Assembly: GCA_016708105.1 (NCBI GenBank)
Contig: JADJGJ010000002.1
Coordinates: 682,001 to 746,000 of the forward strand
Reading direction: 5' to 3'
Length of the DNA: 64,000 nt
Origin: Crocinitomicaceae bacterium
GTDB taxonomy: Bacteria > Bacteroidota > Bacteroidia > Flavobacteriales_D > Crocinitomicaceae
Below the pieces are notes generated by a model, which ran no database searches, was not told the origin of the DNA, and saw only the letters and a program-made list of their open reading frames with translations. Position 1 is the first letter of the stretch. Each line of letters opens with the position of its first letter. Below, piece after piece: positions 54,758 to 62,829 of this stretch. The position numbers and the translations under genes are program-made.

Positions 54758-55618
54758 TTATTTCATGTCTATAATTTGCCAGCTTTTTAGTTCACTGGTT
54801 CCACCTGAATACTGAACTAAAACTGCACGCAACGTAATTTTTTTCTTTAACTCTTCTTCAGTCCAACTTTCTTTTTTATTCAAATAAAATATTTCTGAAT
54901 CAGCAAAATCCCAAACAAAAGCAGCACGTCCGTTGTGATTCATGGGGTATCCGGTAAATACTGTTTTCTCTACTGTATCAATGCTCATTGGATAAAGCAC
55001 CAGACGATAATAAATTTTTGTTGTGTCAGAGAACATTCCCTGCGGTCCGTCTGGAGTAGAATAATAATCACGCGGGTATGGTTCTCTTTGAATGATACCT
55101 TTTACGGCAACAAATTTTCCTTGATAATTTTCTTTGGTGTCAAGGTAAATTCCATCAAGTTGTTGACCTCCTTTGGGGTGGTACACTTCATCTTTTACAA
55201 TCACTGTATCTCCCAATTTATAAAACGGACGCTCGTACATTTTTTCTATTTGTATGTATGCTGCTAGTCTGGCAAAACTTGAGAATTCAAAAATGCGTAC
55301 ACAGTTTTCATACAGCTTGATGCCACCCATGTGCCAACGCAAAAAAGGCATACCGTCATCTGTCAGCATGCGGCTATTTGGCTGAATGGTCATCACGGTA
55401 TCAAACTCTTCACCAGACTGATTTAAAAAATGCGTGAACATGAGCGTATCATTCAGTGGGGTGAGGTGAATTTCTCCATATTCATTTCCGTAGACCGTGG
55501 TATTTTTTGTCTGTGAATTTTTCTCAACGAATTCTGTTTCTACATAGCTCAACTGATCTGAACAAGCCGCAGATGTGCTCAGAAAAATGCCCCATGTTAT
55601 GTATAAAATTCGTGTCAA
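54758..55618 (-). CDS. Lipoprotein of unknown function inside the bat operon
   Basis: 286 residues with lipobox SAAC (Cys19). The mature part is beta-rich with no family recognised; segments FSSFARLAAYIQIEKMYERP and VAVKGIIQREPYPRDYY look like an OB-like ligand domain, which is only a guess. It lies between moxR (64 nt) and DUF58 (2 nt), where most bat operons have nothing, so it may be a lineage-specific component. Confidence 0.65.
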   Translation of the reverse strand: MTRILYITWGIFLSTSAACSDQLSYVETEFVEKNSQTKNTTVYGNEYGEIHLTPLNDTLMFTHFLNQSGEEFDTVMTIQPNSRMLTDDGMPFLRWHMGGIKLYENCVRIFEFSSFARLAAYIQIEKMYERPFYKLGDTVIVKDEVYHPKGGQQLDGIYLDTKENYQGKFVAVKGIIQREPYPRDYYSTPDGPQGMFSDTTKIYYRLVLYPMSIDTVEKTVFTGYPMNHNGRAAFVWDFADSEIFYLNKKESWTEEELKKKITLRAVLVQYSGGTSELKSWQIIDMK

Positions 55619-55682
55619 AATCTTGAATTATTTTCTTGGTTCAATTCTATTCAGTAATTTTTTTCAGTAGAGATATAAGAGT

Positions 55683-56699
55683 CTATGGCACTTCAACAAA
55701 GTCCATAATTTTTTTCACTAAATCAGCTTGGGTGATATCCTCCGCTTCGGCTTCATAGGTCAACCCAATTCTGTGGCGCAAAACATCAGGACACACAGCC
55801 CGCACATCTTCAGGAATTACAAATCCGCGGTGATTGATGAAGGCGTAAGCTTTTGCAGCCAAAGCCATATTGATACTTGCACGAGGTGATGCGCCAAAAC
55901 CAATCAGGTGGGTGAGATCTTTCAATCCGTATTCGGCCGGTTTGCGTGTTGCAAAAACCAAATCAACGATATACTTTTCAATTTTCTCATCAAGATAAAC
56001 TTCTTTCACCAGTTCTTTGGCACGCAAAATTTGTTCAACACTGATGATGCTGTTTGCTTTTGGAAAACCTTTGGGTGAAATATTCTGACGAACAATTAAT
56101 TTTTCTTCTTCTCTGCTTGGGTAATCAAGATATACTTTAAGCATAAAGCGGTCAACCTGTGCTTCAGGTAATGGGTAAGTACCTTCTTGCTCAATTGGAT
56201 TTTGTGTCGCTAAAACTAAAAATGGTTGAGGCAACATATACGTGGTTTCACCAATGGTTACTTGTCTTTCCTGCATCGCTTCAAGCAAGGCGCTTTGCAC
56301 TTTTGCAGGGGCACGGTTGATCTCATCTGCAAGAATAAAATTGGCAAAAACGGGTCCTTGTTTTACCGTGAACTCTTCTCTTTTTTGATTGTAGATCATG
56401 GTTCCTACCACGTCAGCAGGTAAGAGGTCAGGGGTAAACTGAATACGATTAAATTTTCCGCCAATGGTATCTGACAAAGTTTTAATAGCCAATGTTTTTG
56501 CCAGTCCGGGTACACCTTCCAACAGTACATGTCCGTTAGCAAGTAAACCAATCATGAGTCGTTCTATCATGTATTGCTGACCAACGATTACCTTGTTGAT
56601 CTCAGCATTCATTTGGTCAAGGAACGCACTTTCATGTTGAATTTTTGCGTTGATTGCCTCAATGCTTTGAGGTGAATTTGATGTTGAATTTTCTTCCAT
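55683..56699 (-). CDS. MoxR family AAA+ ATPase
   Basis: 338-residue AAA+ chaperone-like ATPase that works with DUF58 and VWA proteins. Walker A GVPGLAKT, Walker B FILADEINRAPAKVQSALLE, sensor 1 LATQNPIEQEGTYPLPEAQ followed by VDRFML, and sensor 2 region GASPRASINMA are all clear. It is the first gene of the bat operon (all minus strand down to batE). Confidence 0.95.
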   Translation of the reverse strand: MEENSTSNSPQSIEAINAKIQHESAFLDQMNAEINKVIVGQQYMIERLMIGLLANGHVLLEGVPGLAKTLAIKTLSDTIGGKFNRIQFTPDLLPADVVGTMIYNQKREEFTVKQGPVFANFILADEINRAPAKVQSALLEAMQERQVTIGETTYMLPQPFLVLATQNPIEQEGTYPLPEAQVDRFMLKVYLDYPSREEEKLIVRQNISPKGFPKANSIISVEQILRAKELVKEVYLDEKIEKYIVDLVFATRKPAEYGLKDLTHLIGFGASPRASINMALAAKAYAFINHRGFVIPEDVRAVCPDVLRHRIGLTYEAEAEDITQADLVKKIMDFVEVP

Positions 56700-56979
56700 A
56701 AAAACCTTTGTTGCGCTCTATATACAAAACTACAAAGGGTGTACGCCGTAACAGGTTGATCGGCTGTTAAAAATTGTTAAGCACTGAAAGCACTGTAAAT
56801 ACTGAGGTTTTTAGTGAATTTATTTACTTGATTTTATGCTTTTTTAACGCAAATTTTAACTGAAAAATTATTAATATCGTGGTGTACTAAAATGGGGTGA
56901 ATTAAATTATCTTAGACAATGAAATTTTGGTACAAGATGATTCTCTTTTTAATCATAAAAATTAATTCTCTTTATTAGT
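56700..56979. other. Divergent region moxR / small secreted protein
   Basis: 280 bases. A minus-strand TAGTTTTG (56732-56725) fits TAnnTTTG for moxR, with CTG rather than TTG at the -33 position. At 56781-56807 three near-copies of a 9-nt unit (gcACTGaaa, gcACTGtaa, atACTGagg) occur in tandem. No small gene was seen. Confidence 0.4.
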
Positions 56980-57477
56980 ATGATTTTAAGATCAGTTTTA
57001 TTCGCATTTTTTTTATGGATGTTTGTGCTTCCTTCTGATGCGAACGAGGTAATAATATCAGTGAAAATATTTAGTGAAGATTATTCAAGTCAGCTTCAGA
57101 ATGCACATATTGAAATTAATGCAGAGGGGGCCAATCCTAAAAAATATAGTGCTGATTCCTCAGGTCAAATTTCTCAAATTAAGTTGGAATTTAATCAACA
57201 GTATGTAGTGCGTTTTATGTGTCGTGGTTATGTCAGCAAATTAGCATGGATTGACACCCGGGTGGCACCTGATTATTTTAGTGGACTGCCTGAAAATAAT
57301 ACACTCAGTCAAAAAATGGAAGTGAGTTTATTCAAAAAAGCACCTCGCCAAAAATTGAAATTTCTTAAGACAGAGCCCATGATAAAATTCACAGTAGATG
57401 AAAATTATCTTTCACTCACTTGGGATATAGAATACACAAAAACAATGCTTCAAAGAGTGGAGGAGGGGAGAGAGTGA
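56980..57477 (+). CDS. Secreted protein of unknown function
   Basis: 165 residues with a signal peptide (MILRSVLFAFFLWMFVLPSD, cleavage near residue 22). The mature part starts VIISVKIFSEDYSSQLQNAH and resembles a carboxypeptidase-regulatory-like or CarboxypepD_reg fold seen in Bacteroidota surface proteins. No specific function is recognised. The gene ends flush against the aquaporin stop on the opposite strand, with no intergenic base. Confidence 0.65.
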   Translation: MILRSVLFAFFLWMFVLPSDANEVIISVKIFSEDYSSQLQNAHIEINAEGANPKKYSADSSGQISQIKLEFNQQYVVRFMCRGYVSKLAWIDTRVAPDYFSGLPENNTLSQKMEVSLFKKAPRQKLKFLKTEPMIKFTVDENYLSLTWDIEYTKTMLQRVEEGRE

Positions 57478-58131
57478 TTAGTTTTTTATAAACCTCCAAA
57501 CATACATTCCACAAACGGCCCCGAGAAAAGGTGCGGTTAAATAAATCCACAAATGGTTGAACTCTCCTGAGATGAGTGCCGGTGCAAGTGATCGGGCAGG
57601 ATTCATGCTGGCACCACAAACGGGTCCGGCAAACATGGCTTCTAACATCACTACTGATCCAATGGCTACTCCTGCAAATAAACCCTCTTCTTTTGATCCA
57701 TGGGCAACGCTCATGATTACGAACATCAGAAAAAATGTAAGTAAAAATTCAAGTATGAATGATTGTGACCAATCACCTGATGGCATAGTTGAACCTAAAA
57801 ATTTATTCTCAGGAAATAATACATGCAAAACAATACTTGCTAAAATTGCACCTGAAATTTGTGCAACAATATAAGCCGGAATTTCTTTTGCACTAAATTT
57901 TTTAGCAAGATAAAATGCAATAGTCACTGCGGGATTCATGTGTGCACCTGAGACTGAACCAATGGAATAAATCATAGCCATTACTACCAAACCAAATGTG
58001 GCGGCAATGCCTGAGTTGCCAATAATTCCACCGGTGTGTTGATCAATTACAATGGCTCCTGTTCCGCAAAATACCATGGTGAATGTACCAATAAATTCTG
58101 CCAGATATTTTTTTGTGAATGATGATGACAT
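57478..58131 (-). CDS. Aquaporin-family channel in the arsenic operon
   Basis: 217 residues of the MIP family: first half-helix motif AHMNPAVTIAF and second GASMNPARSLAPA are the two NPA boxes, the second in the SMNPARS form of the family; six helices as expected. Co-located with arsR and arsC it probably works like AqpS of Sinorhizobium meliloti, letting arsenite leave the cell down its gradient. No arsB or acr3 pump is visible alongside. Confidence 0.9.
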   Translation of the reverse strand: MSSSFTKKYLAEFIGTFTMVFCGTGAIVIDQHTGGIIGNSGIAATFGLVVMAMIYSIGSVSGAHMNPAVTIAFYLAKKFSAKEIPAYIVAQISGAILASIVLHVLFPENKFLGSTMPSGDWSQSFILEFLLTFFLMFVIMSVAHGSKEEGLFAGVAIGSVVMLEAMFAGPVCGASMNPARSLAPALISGEFNHLWIYLTAPFLGAVCGMYVWRFIKN

Positions 58132-58136
58132 GGTGT

Positions 58137-58757
58137 TTATTTTTTGATCAGTGAAAAGACATACAAATTATCTCGTAAAATTTCTTTGAAGCGATCTTGA
58201 TAAACTACTTTTTCTGTTCCACTGCCATCTGAAATTTTTGGATCATCATACGGTGTAGCAATTTTTATTTCTGCTGATGGAATGAATGGGCAATCAGTTT
58301 CTGCTTCACTGCAGGTCATTACGGCAGCAAAGCCTGATGCCGGGTTGAGCGGATGATCAAATGTTTTTGAAAAACAAATTGTTTTTATTTGTTCACCAAG
58401 ATATACTGCGTATTCTGCATTCTCTTGCTTATTAATTTTTTCAATCTTGAATTCAAAATCTTGCAATGCCTGAATAGCATTTTCATGAAAAGCTGTTGCC
58501 ACAGTTCCGCCTGAAAAAGTTTGAACTTTTATGTGATAATATGATGCAGCAACTAATCCGGCTATCTGTCCAAAATGGCTTCGTCTTGAATTATGAATGC
58601 AGATATACATGATTGATGGAATTTCATTTTTTACTAATTTTTCTGAAATGAATGCGGCTAATTTTTGCAAGCTATTTTTTCGTTCATCGGGTATTTGATC
58701 AAATGAATTTTCAAGTGATTTAATCAAATTAATTAATGGTGGATACATCATCAACAA
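58137..58757 (-). CDS. arsC: Arsenate reductase, low-molecular-weight phosphatase type
   Basis: 206 residues. The phosphatase loop CIHNSRRSH has the CX5RS pattern of ArsC, and the two redox cysteines appear as TCSEAETDCPF, spaced as Cys82/Cys89 of S. aureus ArsC. It should reduce arsenate to arsenite using thioredoxin. The 40 residues before the loop (to IPSIMYICIHNS) are an N-terminal extension not in the short enzyme. It is 6 nt after arsR and 5 nt before the aquaporin gene. Confidence 0.88.
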   Translation of the reverse strand: MLMMYPPLINLIKSLENSFDQIPDERKNSLQKLAAFISEKLVKNEIPSIMYICIHNSRRSHFGQIAGLVAASYYHIKVQTFSGGTVATAFHENAIQALQDFEFKIEKINKQENAEYAVYLGEQIKTICFSKTFDHPLNPASGFAAVMTCSEAETDCPFIPSAEIKIATPYDDPKISDGSGTEKVVYQDRFKEILRDNLYVFSLIKK

Positions 58758-58763
58758 GGTAGG

Positions 58764-59093
58764 TTAACAACAAGTTTTTTTCTTTTCTAATCGTTCTCCA
58801 ATGCCTGAAAAATATTTTTCAAGTTTTGTAATTATTTTTTCATTCAGACAATAACAAATGGCATTTCCATCAATTGAACCTTTGATGATGCCCGCTGTTT
58901 TGAGTTCTTTCAAATGCTGTGAGATGGTAGCTTGTGCCAAGGGTAATTCATTGACAATATCACCACAAATGCATGAATCTACTTTGAGCAAATATTCAAC
59001 AATGGCAACTCTGGCCGGATGTCCCATTGCTTTTGCCAAATTTGCAATTTCATTTTGCTTCTCTGAAAAATGATCTGTTTTACTTATACCCAT
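58764..59093 (-). CDS. arsR: ArsR/SmtB family metalloregulator
   Basis: 109-residue winged-helix repressor. The HTH (LAQATISQHLKELKTAGII) is preceded by SCICGDIV, matching the ELCVCDL metal-binding helix, and the chain ends in KKTCC, so several Cys could bind As(III). It leads an operon with arsC and aquaporin, and palindromes just upstream suit self-regulation. Confidence 0.92.
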   Translation of the reverse strand: MGISKTDHFSEKQNEIANLAKAMGHPARVAIVEYLLKVDSCICGDIVNELPLAQATISQHLKELKTAGIIKGSIDGNAICYCLNEKIITKLEKYFSGIGERLEKKKTCC

Positions 59094-59102
59094 CGCTTAT
59101 TT

Positions 59103-59127
59103 ATTGTAAATACAATATTGCAATATT
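59103..59127. promoter_or_regulatory. Candidate ArsR operator
   Basis: Two overlapping palindromes 10-34 nt before the arsR start: ATTGTA-aa-TACAAT (59103-59116) and AATATT-GC-AATATT (59114-59127). Dyads of this size upstream of arsR are typical operator candidates. Confidence 0.5.
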
Positions 59128-59165
59128 ACGATAAAAAATGATTCTTTTATTTTGATCTTGTCAGA

Positions 59166-59196
59166 AATAAAAAAAGCCACCCGGTTGGATGGCTTC
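59166..59196 (-). terminator. Terminator of the T9SS type A protein gene
   Basis: Stem AAGCCATCC/GGGTGGCTT (one G-U pair) with a 4-nt loop, then seven T on the minus strand, about 20 nt past the stop codon. Confidence 0.8.
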
Positions 59197-59215
59197 TTTA
59201 TCAAATTATTAATTC

Positions 59216-60829
59216 TTATTGTCTTACTATTTGCAACAAATTCACTTGTTCATCAATGAGAATTTCTGCAAAATAAACTCCTGATTCAAGTTGTGAAAAA
59301 TCTATTGTTCTATTATACATTCCTGAGAAGTTGGTAAGATTTTCTGTGAAAACTATTTTACCATCGGCACTGTATATTTTAATTTGTACAGTTGCATTTT
59401 TTTCTTGTGAAAATTGTAAATTGATATTTGATTGCGTTGGATTTGGATAGCAAGTAATGCCGGCAGGATTTGAGTTTTCATCAATACCTAAACAACTAAC
59501 CACGTTGATATCTGCTGTGGCTGAATTAGAGCAGTTGTTTGCATCGGTATAATCATAGGTAATGGAAAATGTTCCTTGCGTTGTTGGGTTAAACATTCCG
59601 GCTGATACACCGGTACCTGAATAAGTTCCACCGGCTGGTGATCCGCCTGTTAAAGTAACGGCTGCTGCATCTTCACACACATTGCTAAATGCGGCAAGTG
59701 TAACAGTTGGTGCTGTGTTTACCGTAATGGTTCCGGTTGCAATTTGTGTACATCCATACACATCAACCAGTGTATAGGTGATAAGTTGTGTTCCTGATGA
59801 TGGGTCAAATGCGGTTCCGGTTACCCCGGTACCTGAATAGGTTCCGCCTGATGGAGATCCTTCTGTCATGGCATAATTTCCATCGTTATCACAAAGATTT
59901 GGAAATGCAGCAAGAGTTGCACCATTGGTTGGACAATCAATAGTGAGTGTATACGCCAAACTTCCACTGCATCCGCTGTTGTCAGATACACTAATTGTAA
60001 AATTGTACGTGCCTGTTCCGGTTGGTGTACCTGATAATGTTCCACCGGTAGATAAAGTAAGTCCCGGAGGCAATGTTCCTGAAGTTACAGTATAAGTAGG
60101 AGAACCCAATGCACCGGTTTGTGTCATGGTTTGATTGTATAATACACCTGCTGTTCCGTTAGGTAATGAAGCCGGACCAACAGTGAGTGTTGGACATACA
60201 TACGGAGTATAAACAAAATTATCAATACCAATATAATCCGAGTTAGCGCCGGACGGGCCACCATTTGGCACATAATATCTAAAAGCAAAACGGCCGGATG
60301 TTGGTGCTGATAATCCTGAAATGGTGATTGAATATTGTTGCCAACTAGTATAGGGATAAACTCCCAATGCCAGTGTTGGATTAATTTCAAGTAAGAGTGT
60401 TGTAAAATCACCAACAGCTGAAGCGCCGGTTCCAACATTGGTGCTTGCTCCGTTGGTTGACATGCGTACTTGCAAATTATCCGCCCACATATTATCAGGA
60501 CTTGCGCGTGTATAAAAGGTAATTACATCACCGTTTTTAATTGTCACGTTTGGTGTTACCAACCAATTGCTGATATCATTTGCACCGGTGGTATTATTGA
60601 AGTTTGCACCAATATATGAATCTGATGCGCCGTTGTATGCAGCAAATACGGTTCCGTTTCCTTGAAACCAATTTGTTGAACCCGGTACACTGTTGTTTTG
60701 CATGAACCAGCCTGATCCGGTTAAGGTGGTGATCAAGTCAAAATTCTCAGTAATCTGCGCACGAGTCGTCAGACTTGTTATTGCGCAAATTAAAGTAAGA
60801 CATAAGTAAGAAGTAGTTTTTCTGATCAT
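59216..60829 (-). CDS. T9SS type A cargo protein with anchor-like and Ig-like domains
   Basis: 537-residue secreted protein: signal peptide to TRAQ, an N-terminal beta-sandwich (about 25-210) with the choice-of-anchor J-like pattern (NWLVTPNVTIKNGDVITFY), a putative Ig domain (PNGTAGVLYNQTMTQTGALG and LPPGLTLSTGGTLSGTPTGT), then two repeated modules with SGGTYSGTGV and AGGTYSGTGV. The end, CYPNPTQSNINLQF to LESGVYFAEI, is a type A sorting domain. Likely surface or secreted adhesion/matrix function; the ligand is unknown. Confidence 0.87.
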   Translation of the reverse strand: MIRKTTSYLCLTLICAITSLTTRAQITENFDLITTLTGSGWFMQNNSVPGSTNWFQGNGTVFAAYNGASDSYIGANFNNTTGANDISNWLVTPNVTIKNGDVITFYTRASPDNMWADNLQVRMSTNGASTNVGTGASAVGDFTTLLLEINPTLALGVYPYTSWQQYSITISGLSAPTSGRFAFRYYVPNGGPSGANSDYIGIDNFVYTPYVCPTLTVGPASLPNGTAGVLYNQTMTQTGALGSPTYTVTSGTLPPGLTLSTGGTLSGTPTGTGTYNFTISVSDNSGCSGSLAYTLTIDCPTNGATLAAFPNLCDNDGNYAMTEGSPSGGTYSGTGVTGTAFDPSSGTQLITYTLVDVYGCTQIATGTITVNTAPTVTLAAFSNVCEDAAAVTLTGGSPAGGTYSGTGVSAGMFNPTTQGTFSITYDYTDANNCSNSATADINVVSCLGIDENSNPAGITCYPNPTQSNINLQFSQEKNATVQIKIYSADGKIVFTENLTNFSGMYNRTIDFSQLESGVYFAEILIDEQVNLLQIVRQ

Positions 60830-61458
60830 AGATTTTTTATTTAATACATACGCAAGTTACGTTGTGGTAATCTATTTAGCAAGAGTTCTAATACAGCTTC
60901 ATTGACTCTTTTGTGTTGATTGTTAATATAATACAATTGGTATAACGTTTTAAATGAAGAGGTTTTATTTATTCAATAAGAAAAGAAATTTTTTAAATAA
61001 TCCTAAGAAATGATAAATGCAAAATCCATGTGATGTGAAAAATGAAGAAGTCTCTTTGTACTAATTTTATTGGGCTTGAGCTATTGTCTTTTATTTACTG
61101 CAAATGAAATCGTGTTATCAGATTTCAAAATTGAATGACAATTTTTTGATTTTGCAACCACATTTTTTGAATCGGTACTTCAATTTATGGCTAGATATAT
61201 ACCTATAACTGCAAAAACATCGTAATTTATTTACGTTCTCTTAAATTTTATAAATGACACAAAATCAACTAATAAAACAAGTGTAAACGAATACAAATGT
61301 AAAATAACCGACAACAAACGACATATAGACGGATATGATTTTTGAGTCGTCATTCCTTTGCCTCGTCGAATCAAACAAATAGCGACAGAAATAAAAAACA
61401 AATTAGTATTAACCAAATGCCACTAGCGGAGATGCGGTGGAAAAACAAACAAACACGT
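60830..61458. other. Gene-free AT-rich stretch before the ssb cluster
   Basis: 629 bases with no credible intact gene. At 61042 a 21-codon frame starts MKKSLCTNF and a neighbouring frame continues LLGLSYCLLFTANE, looking like a broken signal peptide. The longer in-frame reading into ssb from 61342 is not supported. Promoters for ssb could not be identified. Confidence 0.45.
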
Positions 61459-61800
61459 ATGAACAATTTAAGAAACAAAGTACAATTGATCGGAAACCTG
61501 GGACAGGCACCTGAAATTCTCACATTCGAGAATGGAAACAAAATGGCAAAATTCAATCTTGCGACACATGAGTACCATAAGAATGCTAAAGGCGAGCGAG
61601 TAGAAAACACACAATGGCATCATGTAACTGTATGGGGTAAGCAGGTTGAGACAATTGAAAAATATGTTACCAAAGGGCAGGAGATTGCGATTGAAGGAAA
61701 ATTGGTAACACGCACTTATGAAGGCAAAGACGGGGAGAAAAGAACGAAGACGGAGATTGTGGCGCACGAGTTCTTGTTGATTGGGAAAAAAAGCGCATAG
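61459..61800 (+). CDS. ssb: Single-stranded DNA-binding protein, copy 1 of 3
   Basis: 113 residues forming one OB fold: MNNLRNKVQLIGNLGQAPEI, KMAKFNLATHEY, TQWHHVTVWGKQVETIEKYV and IAIEGKLVTRTYEGKDG. The acidic C-terminal tip (DDxPF) that recruits partners is absent; the chain stops soon after the fold at LLIGKKSA. The in-frame ATG at 61342 adds 39 unrelated residues; 61459 is the natural start. A GC-rich hairpin follows. Confidence 0.92.
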   Translation: MNNLRNKVQLIGNLGQAPEILTFENGNKMAKFNLATHEYHKNAKGERVENTQWHHVTVWGKQVETIEKYVTKGQEIAIEGKLVTRTYEGKDGEKRTKTEIVAHEFLLIGKKSA

Positions 61801-61804
61801 GTGA

Positions 61805-61865
61805 CAAGGCGGTCAGGGCGCGGAGAATAATAATGAAAAGGATTTCCGCGTCCTACCTGGCCTTG
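61805..61865. repeat. Long GC-rich inverted repeat between ssb copies 1 and 2
   Basis: Arms CAAGGCGGTCAGGGCGCGGA (61805-61824) and TCCGCGTCCTACCTGGCCTTG (61845-61865) pair imperfectly across about 20 bp with a 20-nt AT-rich loop. It contrasts strongly with the AT-rich surroundings and has no T tract after it. Confidence 0.65.
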
Positions 61866-61933
61866 GTTGGAACAAGAAATGATTAATTCAAATTGAAAAA
61901 TAAATAATACAAACACGATAAAAAATAACGTAT

Positions 61934-62284
61934 ATGAACAATCTAAGAAACAACGTACAATTAGTAGGCAACATTGGTAAAGCTCCAAAAATCATTACTA
62001 CCAACACGGGCAAAAAAATGGCTGTGTTCAGTCTGGCTACCAAAGAATTTTTTACAGATTCTAAAGGAGAACGTCAAACAGAAACGCAATGGCATAACTT
62101 GGTAGCATGGGGAAGACAAGCAGAAATTGTTGAGCAATATTTTAAACCGGGTCAGAAAATCACGGTTGAAGGAAAATTGATGAATCGCAGTTACGAAAAT
62201 AAAGAAGGCGAAAAAATTTCACGTACCGAAGTGAAAATTCAAAAGATGTTGATGTTGATGAAGTCAAAAATGAATCAGGCGTAA
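61934..62284 (+). CDS. ssb: Single-stranded DNA-binding protein, copy 2 of 3
   Basis: 116 residues, OB fold: MNNLRNNVQLVGNIGKAPKI, KMAVFSLATKEF, TQWHNLVAWGRQAEIVEQYF, ITVEGKLMNRSYENKEG. Like its neighbours it ends without an acidic tip (MKSKMNQA). It is clearly paralogous to copies 1 and 3. Confidence 0.92.
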   Translation: MNNLRNNVQLVGNIGKAPKIITTNTGKKMAVFSLATKEFFTDSKGERQTETQWHNLVAWGRQAEIVEQYFKPGQKITVEGKLMNRSYENKEGEKISRTEVKIQKMLMLMKSKMNQA

Positions 62285-62322
62285 AAAGAAGTAATAGTTA
62301 ACTACACAAAAAACAGAAAACG

Positions 62323-62664
62323 ATGAATACATTACAAAATACAGTCAACCTGATTGGAAGAACAGGCATTACCCCGGTGATAAAAACATTTGACAACGGA
62401 GTTAAACTTGCAAAATTTTCATTGGCTACAAACGAGACGGTGATTGAACCGAGTGGAAAATCAGTTAAGACACAATGGCATCATGTCATTGCGTGGGGAG
62501 TGAAAGCTGAACTAGTGGAGAAGTTTGTGAAGAAGGGACAGCTGCTGGCAGTGGATGGAAAACTGGTGAATCGCATTTTCAGGGATAATACAGGATCGAA
62601 TAAACGAGTGACGGAGATACAGGTGAATGATATCCTGCTAATCAATCCTCAGAAATCAGCGTAA
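62323..62664 (+). CDS. ssb: Single-stranded DNA-binding protein, copy 3 of 3
   Basis: 113 residues: MNTLQNTVNLIGRTGITPVI, KLAKFSLATNET, TQWHHVIAWGVKAELVEKFV, LAVDGKLVNRIFRDNTG. The most diverged of the three in the loops, again without DDxPF. It lies 38 nt after copy 2 and is followed by a structured terminator. Confidence 0.92.
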   Translation: MNTLQNTVNLIGRTGITPVIKTFDNGVKLAKFSLATNETVIEPSGKSVKTQWHHVIAWGVKAELVEKFVKKGQLLAVDGKLVNRIFRDNTGSNKRVTEIQVNDILLINPQKSA

Positions 62665-62684
62665 CCCGGAGTTTGATTATCGTT

Positions 62685-62752
62685 AAACCGCCGTGGGCAA
62701 TCCATAACAATCAGGTAGAAGGTTGGGATGGATGGTCCGGGCGGTTTTTTTA
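62685..62752 (+). terminator. Structured terminator after the ssb array
   Basis: AAACCGCC (62685-62692) pairs with GGCGGTTT (62740-62747) followed by seven T. The long apical region holds a second pairing, ATCCAT with ATGGAT, so the transcript end is a branched hairpin rather than a simple stem-loop. Confidence 0.7.
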
Positions 62753-62773
62753 TTTGAGAATATTCCCAAGTTA

Positions 62774-62806
62774 TTGGCAGTAAATCAAATTGAACCATTA
62801 CTTTTG
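62774..62806 (+). promoter_or_regulatory. Promoter of the second type A cargo gene
   Basis: TTG (62774-62776), 22 nt, TACTTTTG (62799-62806) fits the Bacteroidota consensus with slightly long spacing, 23 nt before the start. Confidence 0.5.
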
Positions 62807-62829
62807 AGTTATAACCAATAAAATAAACT

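Noticed and set aside
61342..61458. 39-residue N-terminal extension of the first ssb
   Set aside because: The extension is hydrophilic, unlike SSB, and the other two copies begin at the matching MNNLRN/MNTLQN position.
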